A DNA stretch of 64,000 bases, from the NCBI GenBank assembly GCA_017983675.1, contig JAGOAZ010000007.1, positions 1 to 64,000 of the forward strand, in the 5' to 3' direction. The notes beneath the pieces were generated by a model, which was given only the letters and a program-made list of their open reading frames with translations, did not search any database and had not been told where the DNA came from. The position numbers were made by a program, and so were the translations under genes. Source of the stretch: Fluviicola sp. (GTDB lineage: Bacteria > Bacteroidota > Bacteroidia > Flavobacteriales_D > Crocinitomicaceae). This document shows, in pieces, positions 32,807 through 41,764 of this stretch (the stretch's first letter is position 1; the number at the start of each line of letters is the position of its first letter).

Positions 32807-35035
32807 TCAATCGCCCATTATCCCTAAAATAATAGGTATGGGACAGTTGTCGATATAGATTTTAATGGTGCAAGCAAACATTTCTTTTGGAAGTTGGTTG
32901 AATTGAAAGGTCAATGATTGATTACTTGTCGCCTTTATACTTGTTGTACCAGTGTAGCTTAACAAATCGGATGAAAGCTCAATTCGTGTAATTGTTTGTT
33001 TGTTCTTTCCTTGGTTATACAATTGAAATACAACAGGTTGGTCGCGCTTGACCGTTTGATTTTTTAAATAAATAATTGTCCGGTTAAATTGTAACGAATC
33101 TAAAATAGGATGGCGTTGAAGCTCTTCAACACTTTGAATTTCAATTTTACGCTCAATTGCTGCAGCTCGAGAATAGATTGAGTTTTTTGTGTCGTTTGGA
33201 TTGTCGCTGGTGAATTTGTTTGCGGAATACTCACCTGTAGGAATTTCATTGATAATCAACCGAGCGCCATTCAATGCTGTGCCATTTAAATAAGGTAAAA
33301 ATTGCCCATTGTTGCATACTTTTAGTTCGTTTACCAACGATTGAATCCTTCTTTTTGTCAAATTCACATTGTATTCGGTTTTTGCTAAGGGCGAAGCAAA
33401 TCCACGTACATTTAACTGAATGTAATTTCCTTTTTCTAATTCCTGCAGTAATAATTCATTGAAAAGCGTCAAATCAGTCACGCCTTTTGAAACATATTCT
33501 GTAAAAAAGCTTTCGATATCTTCCTGAGCATCAAGTGCAGCATCAGCAGTTAAACCTTTTGCGTATTCTTTTTTATAGGTTTCAGCTAAAGCGCTGTATT
33601 CAGTATATGTTGACGCGTAATTTACCGTAGTTGTTTGTTCGGTAGAACGCGGATTGGGAACATCATTGTGAAAATACAACGTTACCGGTAGCCGTTTATT
33701 CAATGAAGTAAATGTTTCTTTTTTAGTAGGAGGAAAGTTTGTTTTCGGGTATTGAAAGGCAAAAATATCACTACAACATGTTGGAATATTGGTGTATAAG
33801 GCCCCCAAACGATTACTTGATACAAATAGCGAATCTGATGTTTCAAAGAAATAATTGTCGTTCGCACAACTATTGATTGGCAAACCAAGGTTTTTGGGTT
33901 GTTCTAACTTGAAATCATTTTGAATTTTCGATGAAAACACATCTAATCCACCAAAGCCATCCCACCAAGAAGAAGCGAAATAAAGTGTTTTTGTTTTGTT
34001 ATTGAACCAAGGAGTAACTTCGTTATCAGGTGAATTAATGCTGCTCAATGCTTTAGGTTTGGCGTACTGATTACCATTTTGTTTGATAATTGTGTAGTAG
34101 ATATCGAATCCACCTTTACCTTCTTCTTTGTTGGAACAATAGAAAAGCACTTCTTGACCATTTATTTCTCCAATTGCAGGCATACTCGTACTCGCAGTCG
34201 GGGTGTTGATTATTTCGCCCAATTCTTCTGCGTTACTCCAAGCTGCACCATTTTTTTTGGCGCAATAAATTTTGCAATTGTAAGCAGACGAATCTTGACT
34301 GCATCTACTGAAATAAAAGCGTTTCCCATCCAATGAAAACGATCCGTTTGAAACGTGTTCCTCTAATTGATTGAGTTCTTTTATCGGGCTAGTTTCTGTT
34401 TTGTCAATCGAAAAATAAAAAAGTTTATTGTTGTAATTGGTTGAAAAAACTTCATCACTTGCACTCGTTGAATCAGCGCGAAGTGATGAAAAATAAAGCG
34501 AGTTGTTTGCTATCGTATGTCCAAATTCTGAGAATGGGGTATTTATTTTTTCGGTTAATGTCAGTAACGCAAAATCAATAGTGTCTTTTTGGGCCGTTTG
34601 TGCCCACAAGCAGGATTCAAATTCTCGTTTAGATTTGAGATAAACATACTCTTTTTTGTATTTCGCATATTTTTTCTTGGCAATTTTCAAGAGTTCAACC
34701 GCTTTCTCGTAATTACCACATTGTTTTTCCATCAATGCCCAGTTTAGCAAACTTGTTGGGTAAATCCGACCTTCTTCTTTGGCATAGACTTGACTAAAAT
34801 AGTATGCAGCTGTTGGATAGTTTTTTAATGCTTGGTGGCACAAACTGACTTTCCAAAGCAATTCATAACCAGAAGAATCAATTGCCATTGCTTGATTGTA
34901 ATAGTTCAAAGCGTAAGCATAATTTCCACTATTGTATTGATCATCCGCAAATACGATATATTTTTTGAACTCATTTTGTCCAAACAACAGCCCGTTTCCG
35001 AGCAAAAAGCAACAAATTATAAGAAATCTGGACAT
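32807..35035 (-). CDS. PorE-like outer-membrane-associated protein: TPR, WD40-like repeats, OmpA-like domain
   Basis: A 742-residue exported protein. The signal peptide is residues 1-20 (ending LLFGQ). TPR-like helices follow at about 20-150 (YVVFADDQYNSGNYAYALNYYNQA type). PD40/WD40-like propeller repeats occupy about 180-430 (NNSLYFSSLRAD, GKRFYFSRCSQD, TKTLYFASSWWDGFGG). The OmpA-like region runs from LYFHNDVPNPRS at about 460 to VRGFASPLAKTEYNVNLTKRRIQSL at about 555-580. A beta-rich tail of about 100 residues follows it. This order matches PorE-type T9SS accessory proteins, with a longer tail. The start at 35035 gives a proper signal peptide. It overlaps the PorP/SprF gene by 19 bases. 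Confidence 0.85.
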   Translation of the reverse strand: MSRFLIICCFLLGNGLLFGQNEFKKYIVFADDQYNSGNYAYALNYYNQAMAIDSSGYELLWKVSLCHQALKNYPTAAYYFSQVYAKEEGRIYPTSLLNWALMEKQCGNYEKAVELLKIAKKKYAKYKKEYVYLKSKREFESCLWAQTAQKDTIDFALLTLTEKINTPFSEFGHTIANNSLYFSSLRADSTSASDEVFSTNYNNKLFYFSIDKTETSPIKELNQLEEHVSNGSFSLDGKRFYFSRCSQDSSAYNCKIYCAKKNGAAWSNAEELGEIINTPTASTSMPAIGEINGQEVLFYCSNKEEGKGGFDIYYTIIKQNGNQYAKPKALSSINSPDNEVTPWFNNKTKTLYFASSWWDGFGGLDVFSSKIQNDFKLEQPKNLGLPINSCANDNYFFETSDSLFVSSNRLGALYTNIPTCCSDIFAFQYPKTNFPPTKKETFTSLNKRLPVTLYFHNDVPNPRSTEQTTTVNYASTYTEYSALAETYKKEYAKGLTADAALDAQEDIESFFTEYVSKGVTDLTLFNELLLQELEKGNYIQLNVRGFASPLAKTEYNVNLTKRRIQSLVNELKVCNNGQFLPYLNGTALNGARLIINEIPTGEYSANKFTSDNPNDTKNSIYSRAAAIERKIEIQSVEELQRHPILDSLQFNRTIIYLKNQTVKRDQPVVFQLYNQGKNKQTITRIELSSDLLSYTGTTSIKATSNQSLTFQFNQLPKEMFACTIKIYIDNCPIPIILGIMGD

Positions 35036-36018
35036 ACTTTGTAGGTGCTTTTTTTCGGTTTGAAACGTGTGATGATATAACATGCGGATAATTCTAATCC
35101 GCCACGGAAATTGCTGGCAACTGCTAATTTTGAAATATTAATATCGTAACTCAAGCCAACACTCCAGTTTTGAATGGCTGCTCCCAAACGAACGACAAAT
35201 GCATCTTTTGTGCGCATCCAAATTCCAGCATCAACAGCTTGATAAAGGCCTTTTAGATCGGTTAAAATGTACTTTACTTGACTTCCGATTAGCAACTCTT
35301 TGTATTTTCCTTGTGCATTGAATGAAAAACCTGGAATGAAATGAAATTGAGTAGAAAAAAGGTATTCATAAGTTCCATATAAACTTAAACGAGCATCTCG
35401 TTTGATCGTAGTGCCAAAAAATCCTTGATTAGGACGATTTAAATTATGACCACTAAGTCCGATAGTAAACTTATTTTTTGTGTCAAGCTCATTGGTATAG
35501 ACAATACCCGTACCTACGGTACTATTTTTTGTAGACGTATTTGCAATAGTTTCAGTAATTGGAATGGTAGGATCAAAGTATAATCCATTGAATTGATTGT
35601 CAAAATAGAATTTATTCCAGTTGAGTTGTCGGTAATTAAATCCGAGCTGTAAGCCGAATGCAAGCTTTTGATGACCGTCAGTAGTTAGTTGCACGTGTTT
35701 TGCAGCACTCAATAACGCTTCAACTGTTTGCAAAGCTCCATCTCCGACTTGATCGTGAAAGAGCAAACATCCGATCGATAAACCATTAAGTTTAGTTTTT
35801 GCGTCAATTGCGAAGACACTTGTTTTAAAAGGAACAGAAACACTGCGCCATTGGTCTTTGTGGTTGGCGGTTAGCCGAACATCACCTTTGAAAAGTCCTG
35901 TATTTGCGGGATTTTGAAATAACGGTTGTCTGTTCACTTGGGAAAAATGAATATCTTGAGCAAGTTGCGTTTTTGGAAAAGCTACTATCAATAAAATAAA
36001 GCAAATGACTTTCACCAT
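35017..36018 (-). CDS. PorP/SprF family type IX secretion outer-membrane protein
   Basis: A 333-residue barrel with signal peptide MVKVICFILLIVAFPKTQLAQ and the family-defining start of the mature protein: DIHFSQVNRQPLFQNPANTGLFKGDVRL, followed by NHKDQWRSV. PorP anchors the T9SS trans-envelope ring, and SprF paralogues are each devoted to export or assembly of particular adhesins. No adhesin gene is adjacent. The partner here is the PorE-like protein. The ATG at 36018 is used because longer in-frame starts lack a signal peptide and a -7 promoter element lies at 36034-36041. Confidence 0.92.
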   Translation of the reverse strand: MVKVICFILLIVAFPKTQLAQDIHFSQVNRQPLFQNPANTGLFKGDVRLTANHKDQWRSVSVPFKTSVFAIDAKTKLNGLSIGCLLFHDQVGDGALQTVEALLSAAKHVQLTTDGHQKLAFGLQLGFNYRQLNWNKFYFDNQFNGLYFDPTIPITETIANTSTKNSTVGTGIVYTNELDTKNKFTIGLSGHNLNRPNQGFFGTTIKRDARLSLYGTYEYLFSTQFHFIPGFSFNAQGKYKELLIGSQVKYILTDLKGLYQAVDAGIWMRTKDAFVVRLGAAIQNWSVGLSYDINISKLAVASNFRGGLELSACYIITRFKPKKSTYKVCPDFL

Positions 36019-36033
36019 GTTAATAGATTGAAT

Positions 36034-36041
36034 CAAAGATA
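36034..36041 (-). promoter_or_regulatory. -7 promoter element of the PorP/SprF - PorE-like operon
   Basis: The minus strand reads TATCTTTG, an exact consensus match, 15 bases upstream of the ATG at 36018. It rules out the longer reading frame beginning at 36174. Confidence 0.65.
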
Positions 36042-36094
36042 CAACTATTCGGTTTGAAAGTCTAAGATTCACATTTTTTAGTGAACTTTGCAAC

Positions 36095-36493
36095 ATGAAA
36101 AAAAGCTTATTATTTTTTCCACTATTGCTTAGTGTGCTTTTTGCTTTCAGTTCTAGTACACGCTCGGTCATCAAACAACAGTTTCCGTTTTTGGTGGGAC
36201 GTTACTCCCTAATACAGGTAGTTGATTCAGAAGGAGCAAAGCCACGAAAAGAATTTACTGACACATACACATTAGAAATCAAATCGAATGACGATTTTGT
36301 GCTTTATAAGAATGCGAAACGCATCAAACGTTTGTATTTTATTGATTTGCGAAGTCCTTTGGAGCAACAAGAGAACTATGTGTTGTTTTTAGATAAGGAA
36401 GATAATTTTCCGCTTTATTTTTATGGTGATACGATTCAACAGTTTTATTGGCCGTATTCTTTTAGTGACAATTATTTCAAAAAAGTAAAATAA
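36095..36493 (+). CDS. Small secreted protein of unknown function
   Basis: A 132-residue protein with a clear signal peptide (MKKSLLFFPLLLSVLFAFSSS) and a compact beta-rich domain: FLVGRYSLIQVVD, DTYTLEIKSNDDFVLYKN, ENYVLFLDKEDNFPLYFYGDTI. The domain looks lipocalin-like, but no conserved motif was recognised. Its start follows GAACTTTG and CAAC directly, so the mRNA may be leaderless. It is divergent from the PorP/SprF gene with 76 bases between the start codons. Its role is unknown. Confidence 0.7.
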   Translation: MKKSLLFFPLLLSVLFAFSSSTRSVIKQQFPFLVGRYSLIQVVDSEGAKPRKEFTDTYTLEIKSNDDFVLYKNAKRIKRLYFIDLRSPLEQQENYVLFLDKEDNFPLYFYGDTIQQFYWPYSFSDNYFKKVK

Positions 36494-36586
36494 CATCATT
36501 TTTTATACCTGAATACAAACGGTTGTAATTCGACTAGAATCGACTAAACCGTTGATAACTAGGCTAAAGTTCAAAACTGATTTATA

Positions 36587-36612
36587 AAATGTTAATAACT
36601 TCGTTAACATTT
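36587..36612. promoter_or_regulatory. Inverted repeat A upstream of the 182-residue protein gene
   Basis: AAATGTTAA at 36587-36595 is the perfect reverse complement of TTAACATTT at 36604-36612, with an 8-base spacer. The half-site TGTTAA/TTAACA recurs in the palindrome 10 bases downstream. No T-tract follows, so an operator is more likely than a terminator. Confidence 0.5.
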
Positions 36613-36621
36613 CATTTGATT

Positions 36622-36639
36622 CGTGTTAAAATTAACACG
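36622..36639. promoter_or_regulatory. Perfect palindrome B overlapping the -33 region
   Basis: CGTGTTAA and TTAACACG are separated by AA, and all eight positions pair. It ends 11 bases before the -7 element at 36650-36657, so a bound dimer would block polymerase. Confidence 0.55.
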
Positions 36640-36649
36640 TTTGTTCCGT

Positions 36650-36657
36650 TATTTTTG
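36650..36657 (+). promoter_or_regulatory. -7 promoter element of the 182-residue protein gene
   Basis: TATTTTTG is an exact TAnnTTTG match, 24 bases before the ATG at 36682. Confidence 0.55.
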
Positions 36658-36681
36658 TGAAAACGATATAAAGTAACACCC

Positions 36682-37230
36682 ATGTTAGGATCACTTTTAA
36701 ACATCAAGAAAAAGCTGAACGACAATCAATTAGCTAATGTATTCCTGAATGGGATATTGGATTTGGTCGATTCTAGTTTTGCTGAGATAGCGGATTTAAT
36801 TAACGAAGACGCTGTTTTTGTTCAAGCACCTAATATAGATCGAAACGATAATACAGAATTCACCATGATAATTTTGGTGGCAAATATTTCTTCGTTAGAG
36901 AATACATTCGAATCAGTTCAAGCAGTTCGCATTGAGCAATTGATTTTTGAAAAGTTGGGTGTCATGATGCAAGTAACGGCATCAGAAGCTGAAGCGGTAG
37001 TGCGTGAATATCAAAAATTCATGGCACGAGTAAATGCTCCTTCAAAAAATGTATTGTATTCCATTTCAAAAGCAATCTTCCACAAATACAGCTTGAATCA
37101 ATTTCAAGATGAATATTTTAGAAGACTTCAATCGCCTAATCCAATTTTCATCAAACGAATGGATAAAATCGTTGAAGGGTTTTTATGGGATTGGGATGCA
37201 TTTTTCAAGAAATACAAATTAGAAGAATAA
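36682..37230 (+). CDS. Conserved-looking cytoplasmic protein of unknown function
   Basis: A 182-residue, mostly alpha-helical protein with no signal peptide or membrane segment. It begins MLGSLLNIKKKLNDNQLANVF and ends in a Trp/Lys-rich helix (GFLWDWDAFFKKYKLEE). A central segment (FTMIILVANISSLENTF) could be a strand-helix unit. I do not recognise the family. It stands alone between its own promoter with two palindromic sites and a strong terminator at 37236-37260, which suggests a separately regulated single gene. Confidence 0.7.
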   Translation: MLGSLLNIKKKLNDNQLANVFLNGILDLVDSSFAEIADLINEDAVFVQAPNIDRNDNTEFTMIILVANISSLENTFESVQAVRIEQLIFEKLGVMMQVTASEAEAVVREYQKFMARVNAPSKNVLYSISKAIFHKYSLNQFQDEYFRRLQSPNPIFIKRMDKIVEGFLWDWDAFFKKYKLEE

Positions 37231-37235
37231 GAATG

Positions 37236-37260
37236 AAACCGCAGATTGCGGTTTTTTTTT
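37236..37260 (+). terminator. Rho-independent terminator
   Basis: AAACCGCA and TGCGGTTT form a perfect 8-bp stem with a GAT loop, followed by a T-run to 37260. It is six bases after the stop of the 182-residue protein gene. Confidence 0.92.
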
Positions 37261-37366
37261 GCACAAATCGGTTATCATTCTATATTGAATAATTATCTAA
37301 ATTGGTATAGTTTTACTAAAATTATATATTTAATAAAGTATCTGTTTATTAGTGGTTTATGATTTG

Positions 37367-37404
37367 ATAGATAAATTATTTTGTGATCAAAATAATTTAT
37401 CTAT
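37367..37404. promoter_or_regulatory. Perfect 38-base inverted repeat upstream of the porin/acs operon
   Basis: Seventeen bases at 37367-37383 are the exact reverse complement of 37388-37404, separated by TGAT. The centre reads TTTTGTGATCAAAA. It lies 124 bases before the porin start and has no T-tract after it. It is a strong candidate operator for the acetate operon, or a structured leader element. Confidence 0.6.
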
Positions 37405-37528
37405 TCAAAGCATCGTTTTTTAAAAGGAAAATCTGCTATAACTATGTGTTTTACAAAAAAATATACTGTTTTGTTGTAGTTCGTTTCCTTTTTCGTCTCT
37501 TAGCATTAGAAAACAAAATGCTACAATT

Positions 37529-38845
37529 ATGAAAAAATTACTACAATTAATGTTTGCCTCGCTGACAGTTGTTTCAGTATTTGGGCAAGGGTATCCTGGC
37601 TACGGTTCAGGACTTAAATTAAAATTAAACGAAGACGGTTCTAATTACATTCGCTTTATTAATTGGCACCAAATTTGGATGAAGTACAACGAGAATAATG
37701 ATGGAAGTACGCTTGCTGGAAAATCAATTGACCATTCTACAGATATGGCAATTCGTAGATCACGCTTTTTAACCTATGCACAATTAAATGATCGTTTTTT
37801 GATTTTAACACACTTTGGAATTAACAATCAAAATGCATTTAGTGGTGGTTCAGCACCGACAGTTAATGGTAAAAAGCCACAATTATTCTTACATGATGCA
37901 TACACTGAATACAAAGTTTATAAAAATTATTTGAGTATTGGAGCTGGTTTGCATTATTGGAATGGTATTTCACGTTCAACAAATGCAAGTACACTTAATT
38001 TCCTGGGTTTAGACGCGCCAATTTTTAACTGGGCGAATATTGATAAATCGGATCAATTTGGGAGATACATTGGAATTTACGCAAAAGGAAAAATTAAAAA
38101 ATTAGATTACCGCGTATCGTTAAATGATGCGTTTCAAGCAAATGAAGCGAAAGCTATTGCAACGGACGTTTCTGATTATAGCCCATATGCAACGAAGTGG
38201 AATCAAGCTGGATATTTTAATTACCAATTTTTTGATCAAGAAAGTAACTTATTACCATTTATGGTTGGAACTTATTTAGGGTCTAAAAAAGTATTTAATG
38301 TTGGTTTTGGATTCCAACATCAAAAAGATGCCATGTGGAATAAAACTACTGCAGGCGATACGATCTTCGAAAGTCAATTATTACTTTCAGGAGATGTGTT
38401 CTTGGATTTACCATTGAACAAAGAGCGAAAAGATGCCATTACATTTTACGGAAGCTTTTCGAGCTATGATTTCGGGAAAAATTATGTCAGAAATATTGGT
38501 ATTTTAAATCCAGCTGATGGAGGTGGATCGATGAGAGGAAATGCATTGCCAACAATTGGTACAGGAACTATAGCTTATGCGCAAGTTGGTTATTTGATGC
38601 CAGATTTCACTAAGAAATTCCGTTTACAACCATTTGCTTCTATAGCGCACAGTCGTTTTGACGGGTTGAAAAATTCAGCAGGTGACGTTGTCCCAGTGAA
38701 TGTTATCGATGCTGGAATGAATGTGTATTTAGCTGGTCACCATTCGAAATTGACTTTTAATTACAGAGCTAGACCAGATTTTACAAATATCAATTCAATA
38801 GATTACAAAAATGAATTGACATTACAATTTATGGTCTATTTATAA
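37529..38845 (+). CDS. Outer-membrane porin of the acetate locus
   Basis: A 438-residue protein with a signal peptide (about 1-20, ending VSVFGQ). A long beta-barrel pattern of alternating strands follows (YIRFINWHQIWMKY, FLTYAQLNDRFLILTHFG, LSIGAGLHYWNGI) and ends in the outer-membrane signature LTLQFMVYL. It resembles phosphate-selective-porin-like proteins of Bacteroidota that stand next to symporter-kinase/acs genes. The following gene begins 33 bases downstream, so it probably opens the acetate operon and lets small carboxylates through the outer membrane. The substrate is inferred from context. Confidence 0.78.
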   Translation: MKKLLQLMFASLTVVSVFGQGYPGYGSGLKLKLNEDGSNYIRFINWHQIWMKYNENNDGSTLAGKSIDHSTDMAIRRSRFLTYAQLNDRFLILTHFGINNQNAFSGGSAPTVNGKKPQLFLHDAYTEYKVYKNYLSIGAGLHYWNGISRSTNASTLNFLGLDAPIFNWANIDKSDQFGRYIGIYAKGKIKKLDYRVSLNDAFQANEAKAIATDVSDYSPYATKWNQAGYFNYQFFDQESNLLPFMVGTYLGSKKVFNVGFGFQHQKDAMWNKTTAGDTIFESQLLLSGDVFLDLPLNKERKDAITFYGSFSSYDFGKNYVRNIGILNPADGGGSMRGNALPTIGTGTIAYAQVGYLMPDFTKKFRLQPFASIAHSRFDGLKNSAGDVVPVNVIDAGMNVYLAGHHSKLTFNYRARPDFTNINSIDYKNELTLQFMVYL

Positions 38846-38878
38846 ATTTGTATCTTGCATTAAATACGCGATTAACAA

Positions 38879-39073
38879 ATGGACAAACGAAAATTAAATG
38901 TACTCTATGTTGTACTTGGAATAATAGGTTTTATTCTCTTTAATTATCCGGTTATTCATTTGTTGATTGGGAAAATATGGTTTGGTTTACCTGCAATATT
39001 AATTTACTTTTTAGTCTTGGCTATCGTAATTAGTATTGCAGGTTTTATCATTACTCAAATAAACGAGGAATAG
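38879..39073 (+). CDS. Small two-helix membrane protein preceding the symporter
   Basis: A 64-residue protein with two hydrophobic helices (about 9-30 and 37-58), a short positively charged N terminus and an acidic C terminus (TQINEE). Layout and position immediately before a sodium:solute symporter gene (3-base gap) resemble DUF3311-type accessory subunits that accompany SSS transporters. Sequence similarity could not be tested. It probably assists folding or transport of the downstream protein, which is inference. Confidence 0.7.
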   Translation: MDKRKLNVLYVVLGIIGFILFNYPVIHLLIGKIWFGLPAILIYFLVLAIVISIAGFIITQINEE

Positions 39074-39076
39074 TTC

Positions 39077-41764
39077 ATGAGTGGTTGGTGGATTGCACTG
39101 GTATTGATTGGTTATTTAGCGATGTTGTTTTTTGTGGCACATCGCATTGATAATAATACCCGCTTGCGTCTTCGTATTCAAAAAAGCCCAACTGTTTATG
39201 CGCTTTCGTTGGCAGTATACTGTACTGCATGGACATTTTTCGGAAGTGTTGGTGCTGCATCGCGTTATAGTTTAGAATTCCTAGCTGTTTACATCGGGCC
39301 AATCATTGTATCACCTTTTCTTTGGTTAATATACCGCAAATTCATCCGCATTTCTAAAGCACAAGGAATTTCTTCAATTGCGGATTTTATTTCCAATCGT
39401 TACAACAAAAGTATTGCATTGAATCGCTTGGTTACTGTCTTGTTATTTGTAGGTATTGTTCCATATATCGCTTTGCAAATAACAGGAATTGAACGAGGAG
39501 TAGCAACGATGCTTTCGTGGGATTCTGTTGGAAAACCGAGTGTTTTTAATCATGTTGATATTGCATTTATCATTACGATTGGACTTGGATTGTTTATTGT
39601 GCTTTTTACAACTAGAAGATTTCAAAACAAAGAACAAAACACGGGATTGGTTGGAGCTGTTGCGCTTGAATCAATTGTGAAATTGACCGTCTTTTTGTTG
39701 TTTGGTTTGTATATTGTCTATTCCGTTTTCAGTAATGAAGGCGATTTACTAAAATCCATTCCTCAAGGTCAATTAAAAGTGAATGCAACGAATGACTTTG
39801 GTCAATGGTCGGGAATGATATTGTTGTCAATGATGGCTTTTCTGTTCCTGCCACGCCAATTTGAAATGGGTGTTGTGGAAATTAACCAAGAACGACAATT
39901 GAAGCGTGCCACTTGGTTGTTTCCTTTGTATTTAATCCTCATCAATATTTTTGTTATACCAATTGCAATTGCGGGGAATAAACTTTTTGCTGGATCGACG
40001 ATCAATGCGGATACTTATATGTTAGCTATTCCTTTGGCGTTGAAAAATTACGGAATGGCTTTATTGGTGTTGTTGGGAGGTTTTTCTGCCGCAAGTGGTA
40101 TGATCATTGTTTCGACGCATGCATTGAGTAAAATGGTATCTAATTCCTTGTTGATGCCGGCTTTTATCAATAGTAATATCTTGTTAAATCGGTTCAAAGA
40201 CCGCAACCATAAGATTCCTGTGTTTTTCAGACGATTAAGTATATTTATTGTATTGGTTGCAGCTTATTTTTACTACCGTTTGGTTGTTTCAGAATTTTCA
40301 TTGATTTCAATAGGCTTGATTTCTTTTGTCGCTGTTGCACAATTTGCTCCGACAATTTTGGGTGGTGTTTATTGGAAAATGGGTAATCAAAAAGGCGCCT
40401 TTGCAGGAATTGTTGTGGGATTTGCCATTTGGTTCTCTTTATTAGTTATTCCATCTATTGTTTCATCAGATGTACAACACGTCTTTCAACTGTTCAACAT
40501 TGACGACAAAGTACGTGATGAAGGTTCGTTAATTACGATGGTTTTATTTTGGAGCCTTTCGTTGAATTTATTGACGTATGTATTGGTTTCCGTTTTCACA
40601 AAACAATCAGCTTTAGAACGGAGTCAAGCATTGATGTACGTAGATGTGTTTAAATATTCCGAGCAAGTTGAATCAACCGTTGTATGGCGTGGAAAAGCAT
40701 TTTTTCCTGATGTGAAGTCATTGTTGGTTCGTTTTTTAGGAGAACACCGTGCATCATCTCAATTGAATTTGTTTGCGAAGCAGCAACAAATTGAATTGAA
40801 TGAAACGTCAGAGTTAGATCCACGAATTGTCAATCATGCAGAAAAATTGTTAAGTGGAGTTGTGGGTGCTGCTTCTGCCAAAATATTAGTCGCAAATGTG
40901 GTCAAAGAGGAAAAATTGTCCATGCAAGATGTTGTTGGAATTTTGGAAGAATCTCAAAAGTTGATTTTACTCAATAAACAATTGCAACAAAAAACGGATG
41001 AATTGAAACGGGTTTCAGATGCGTTGAAACAAGCGAATAATCGTTTGAAGGAAAATGACTTGTTAAAAGATGAGTTTTTATACACCGTTACACATGAAAT
41101 GCGCACACCATTGACCAGTATTAAAGCATTGAGTGAAATTTTGGAAGAAGATGATGAGATTCCAGTTGATACGAAGAAGGAATTTCAACAAACGATTTTA
41201 AAAGAAACAAATCGCATGACGCGCCTCATATCTCAAGTGTTGGATTTGGAAAATTTTGAGTCGGGGAAACACCAATTAGTGGTTGATCAAGTTAACTTGG
41301 AGGAATTGATCATGCATTGTCTACAAACGTTGGATGGCGTTTTCAAACAAGAAAACATCAAAGTTTGCTTAGATATAGCAAGTGATTTGCCATTGATTGT
41401 TGCAGATACTGATCGAATAACTCAAGTTGTATTGAATTTATTAGCAAACGCTGCTAAATTTTGCAATAAGGAAAGTGGGGTAGTTTGGGTATCAGCTCAA
41501 CAACAATCTGGATTCATTATGGTTGAAATTGCAGATAATGGATTGGGTGTGAAGGAAGAATTACAAGAAATTATTTTCGAGAAATTTTTTCAAGCAAAAA
41601 ATCAGACAATTCGAAAACCAAAAGGCAGCGGATTGGGTTTAGCAATATCTAAAAAAATCATTCAATTACACGAAGGAAAAATAGGAGTAACAGATAATGA
41701 GCCTCATGGTGCTCGTTTTTCATTCACACTACCAATCAATAAAAATTTAAACACCTATGGATAA
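39077..41764 (+). CDS. Sodium:solute symporter - histidine kinase fusion (CbrA/CrbS-like)
   Basis: An 895-residue sensor. Residues 1 to about 500 are a 13-helix SSS-family transporter domain (QARGISS-like block AQGISSIADFISNRYNKS, then GGFSAASGMIIVSTHALS). A linker of about 130 residues and a coiled coil (620-665) follow. The HisKA domain has H673 in TVTHEMRTPLTSIKALSE. The HATPase domain shows the N box (QVVLNLLANAAKF), G1 (DNGLGV) and G2 (KGSGLGLAISKKI). CrbS/CbrA proteins control acetate or carbon use, and CrbS regulates acs in Vibrio and Pseudomonas. The acs gene downstream supports acetate sensing here. It overlaps the response regulator gene by 8 bases. Confidence 0.93.
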   Translation: MSGWWIALVLIGYLAMLFFVAHRIDNNTRLRLRIQKSPTVYALSLAVYCTAWTFFGSVGAASRYSLEFLAVYIGPIIVSPFLWLIYRKFIRISKAQGISSIADFISNRYNKSIALNRLVTVLLFVGIVPYIALQITGIERGVATMLSWDSVGKPSVFNHVDIAFIITIGLGLFIVLFTTRRFQNKEQNTGLVGAVALESIVKLTVFLLFGLYIVYSVFSNEGDLLKSIPQGQLKVNATNDFGQWSGMILLSMMAFLFLPRQFEMGVVEINQERQLKRATWLFPLYLILINIFVIPIAIAGNKLFAGSTINADTYMLAIPLALKNYGMALLVLLGGFSAASGMIIVSTHALSKMVSNSLLMPAFINSNILLNRFKDRNHKIPVFFRRLSIFIVLVAAYFYYRLVVSEFSLISIGLISFVAVAQFAPTILGGVYWKMGNQKGAFAGIVVGFAIWFSLLVIPSIVSSDVQHVFQLFNIDDKVRDEGSLITMVLFWSLSLNLLTYVLVSVFTKQSALERSQALMYVDVFKYSEQVESTVVWRGKAFFPDVKSLLVRFLGEHRASSQLNLFAKQQQIELNETSELDPRIVNHAEKLLSGVVGAASAKILVANVVKEEKLSMQDVVGILEESQKLILLNKQLQQKTDELKRVSDALKQANNRLKENDLLKDEFLYTVTHEMRTPLTSIKALSEILEEDDEIPVDTKKEFQQTILKETNRMTRLISQVLDLENFESGKHQLVVDQVNLEELIMHCLQTLDGVFKQENIKVCLDIASDLPLIVADTDRITQVVLNLLANAAKFCNKESGVVWVSAQQQSGFIMVEIADNGLGVKEELQEIIFEKFFQAKNQTIRKPKGSGLGLAISKKIIQLHEGKIGVTDNEPHGARFSFTLPINKNLNTYG

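Noticed and set aside
36019..36174. Longer PorP/SprF start at 36174
   Set aside because: The extra residues remove the signal peptide from the N terminus, contain the promoter element and overlap the divergent gene at 36095.
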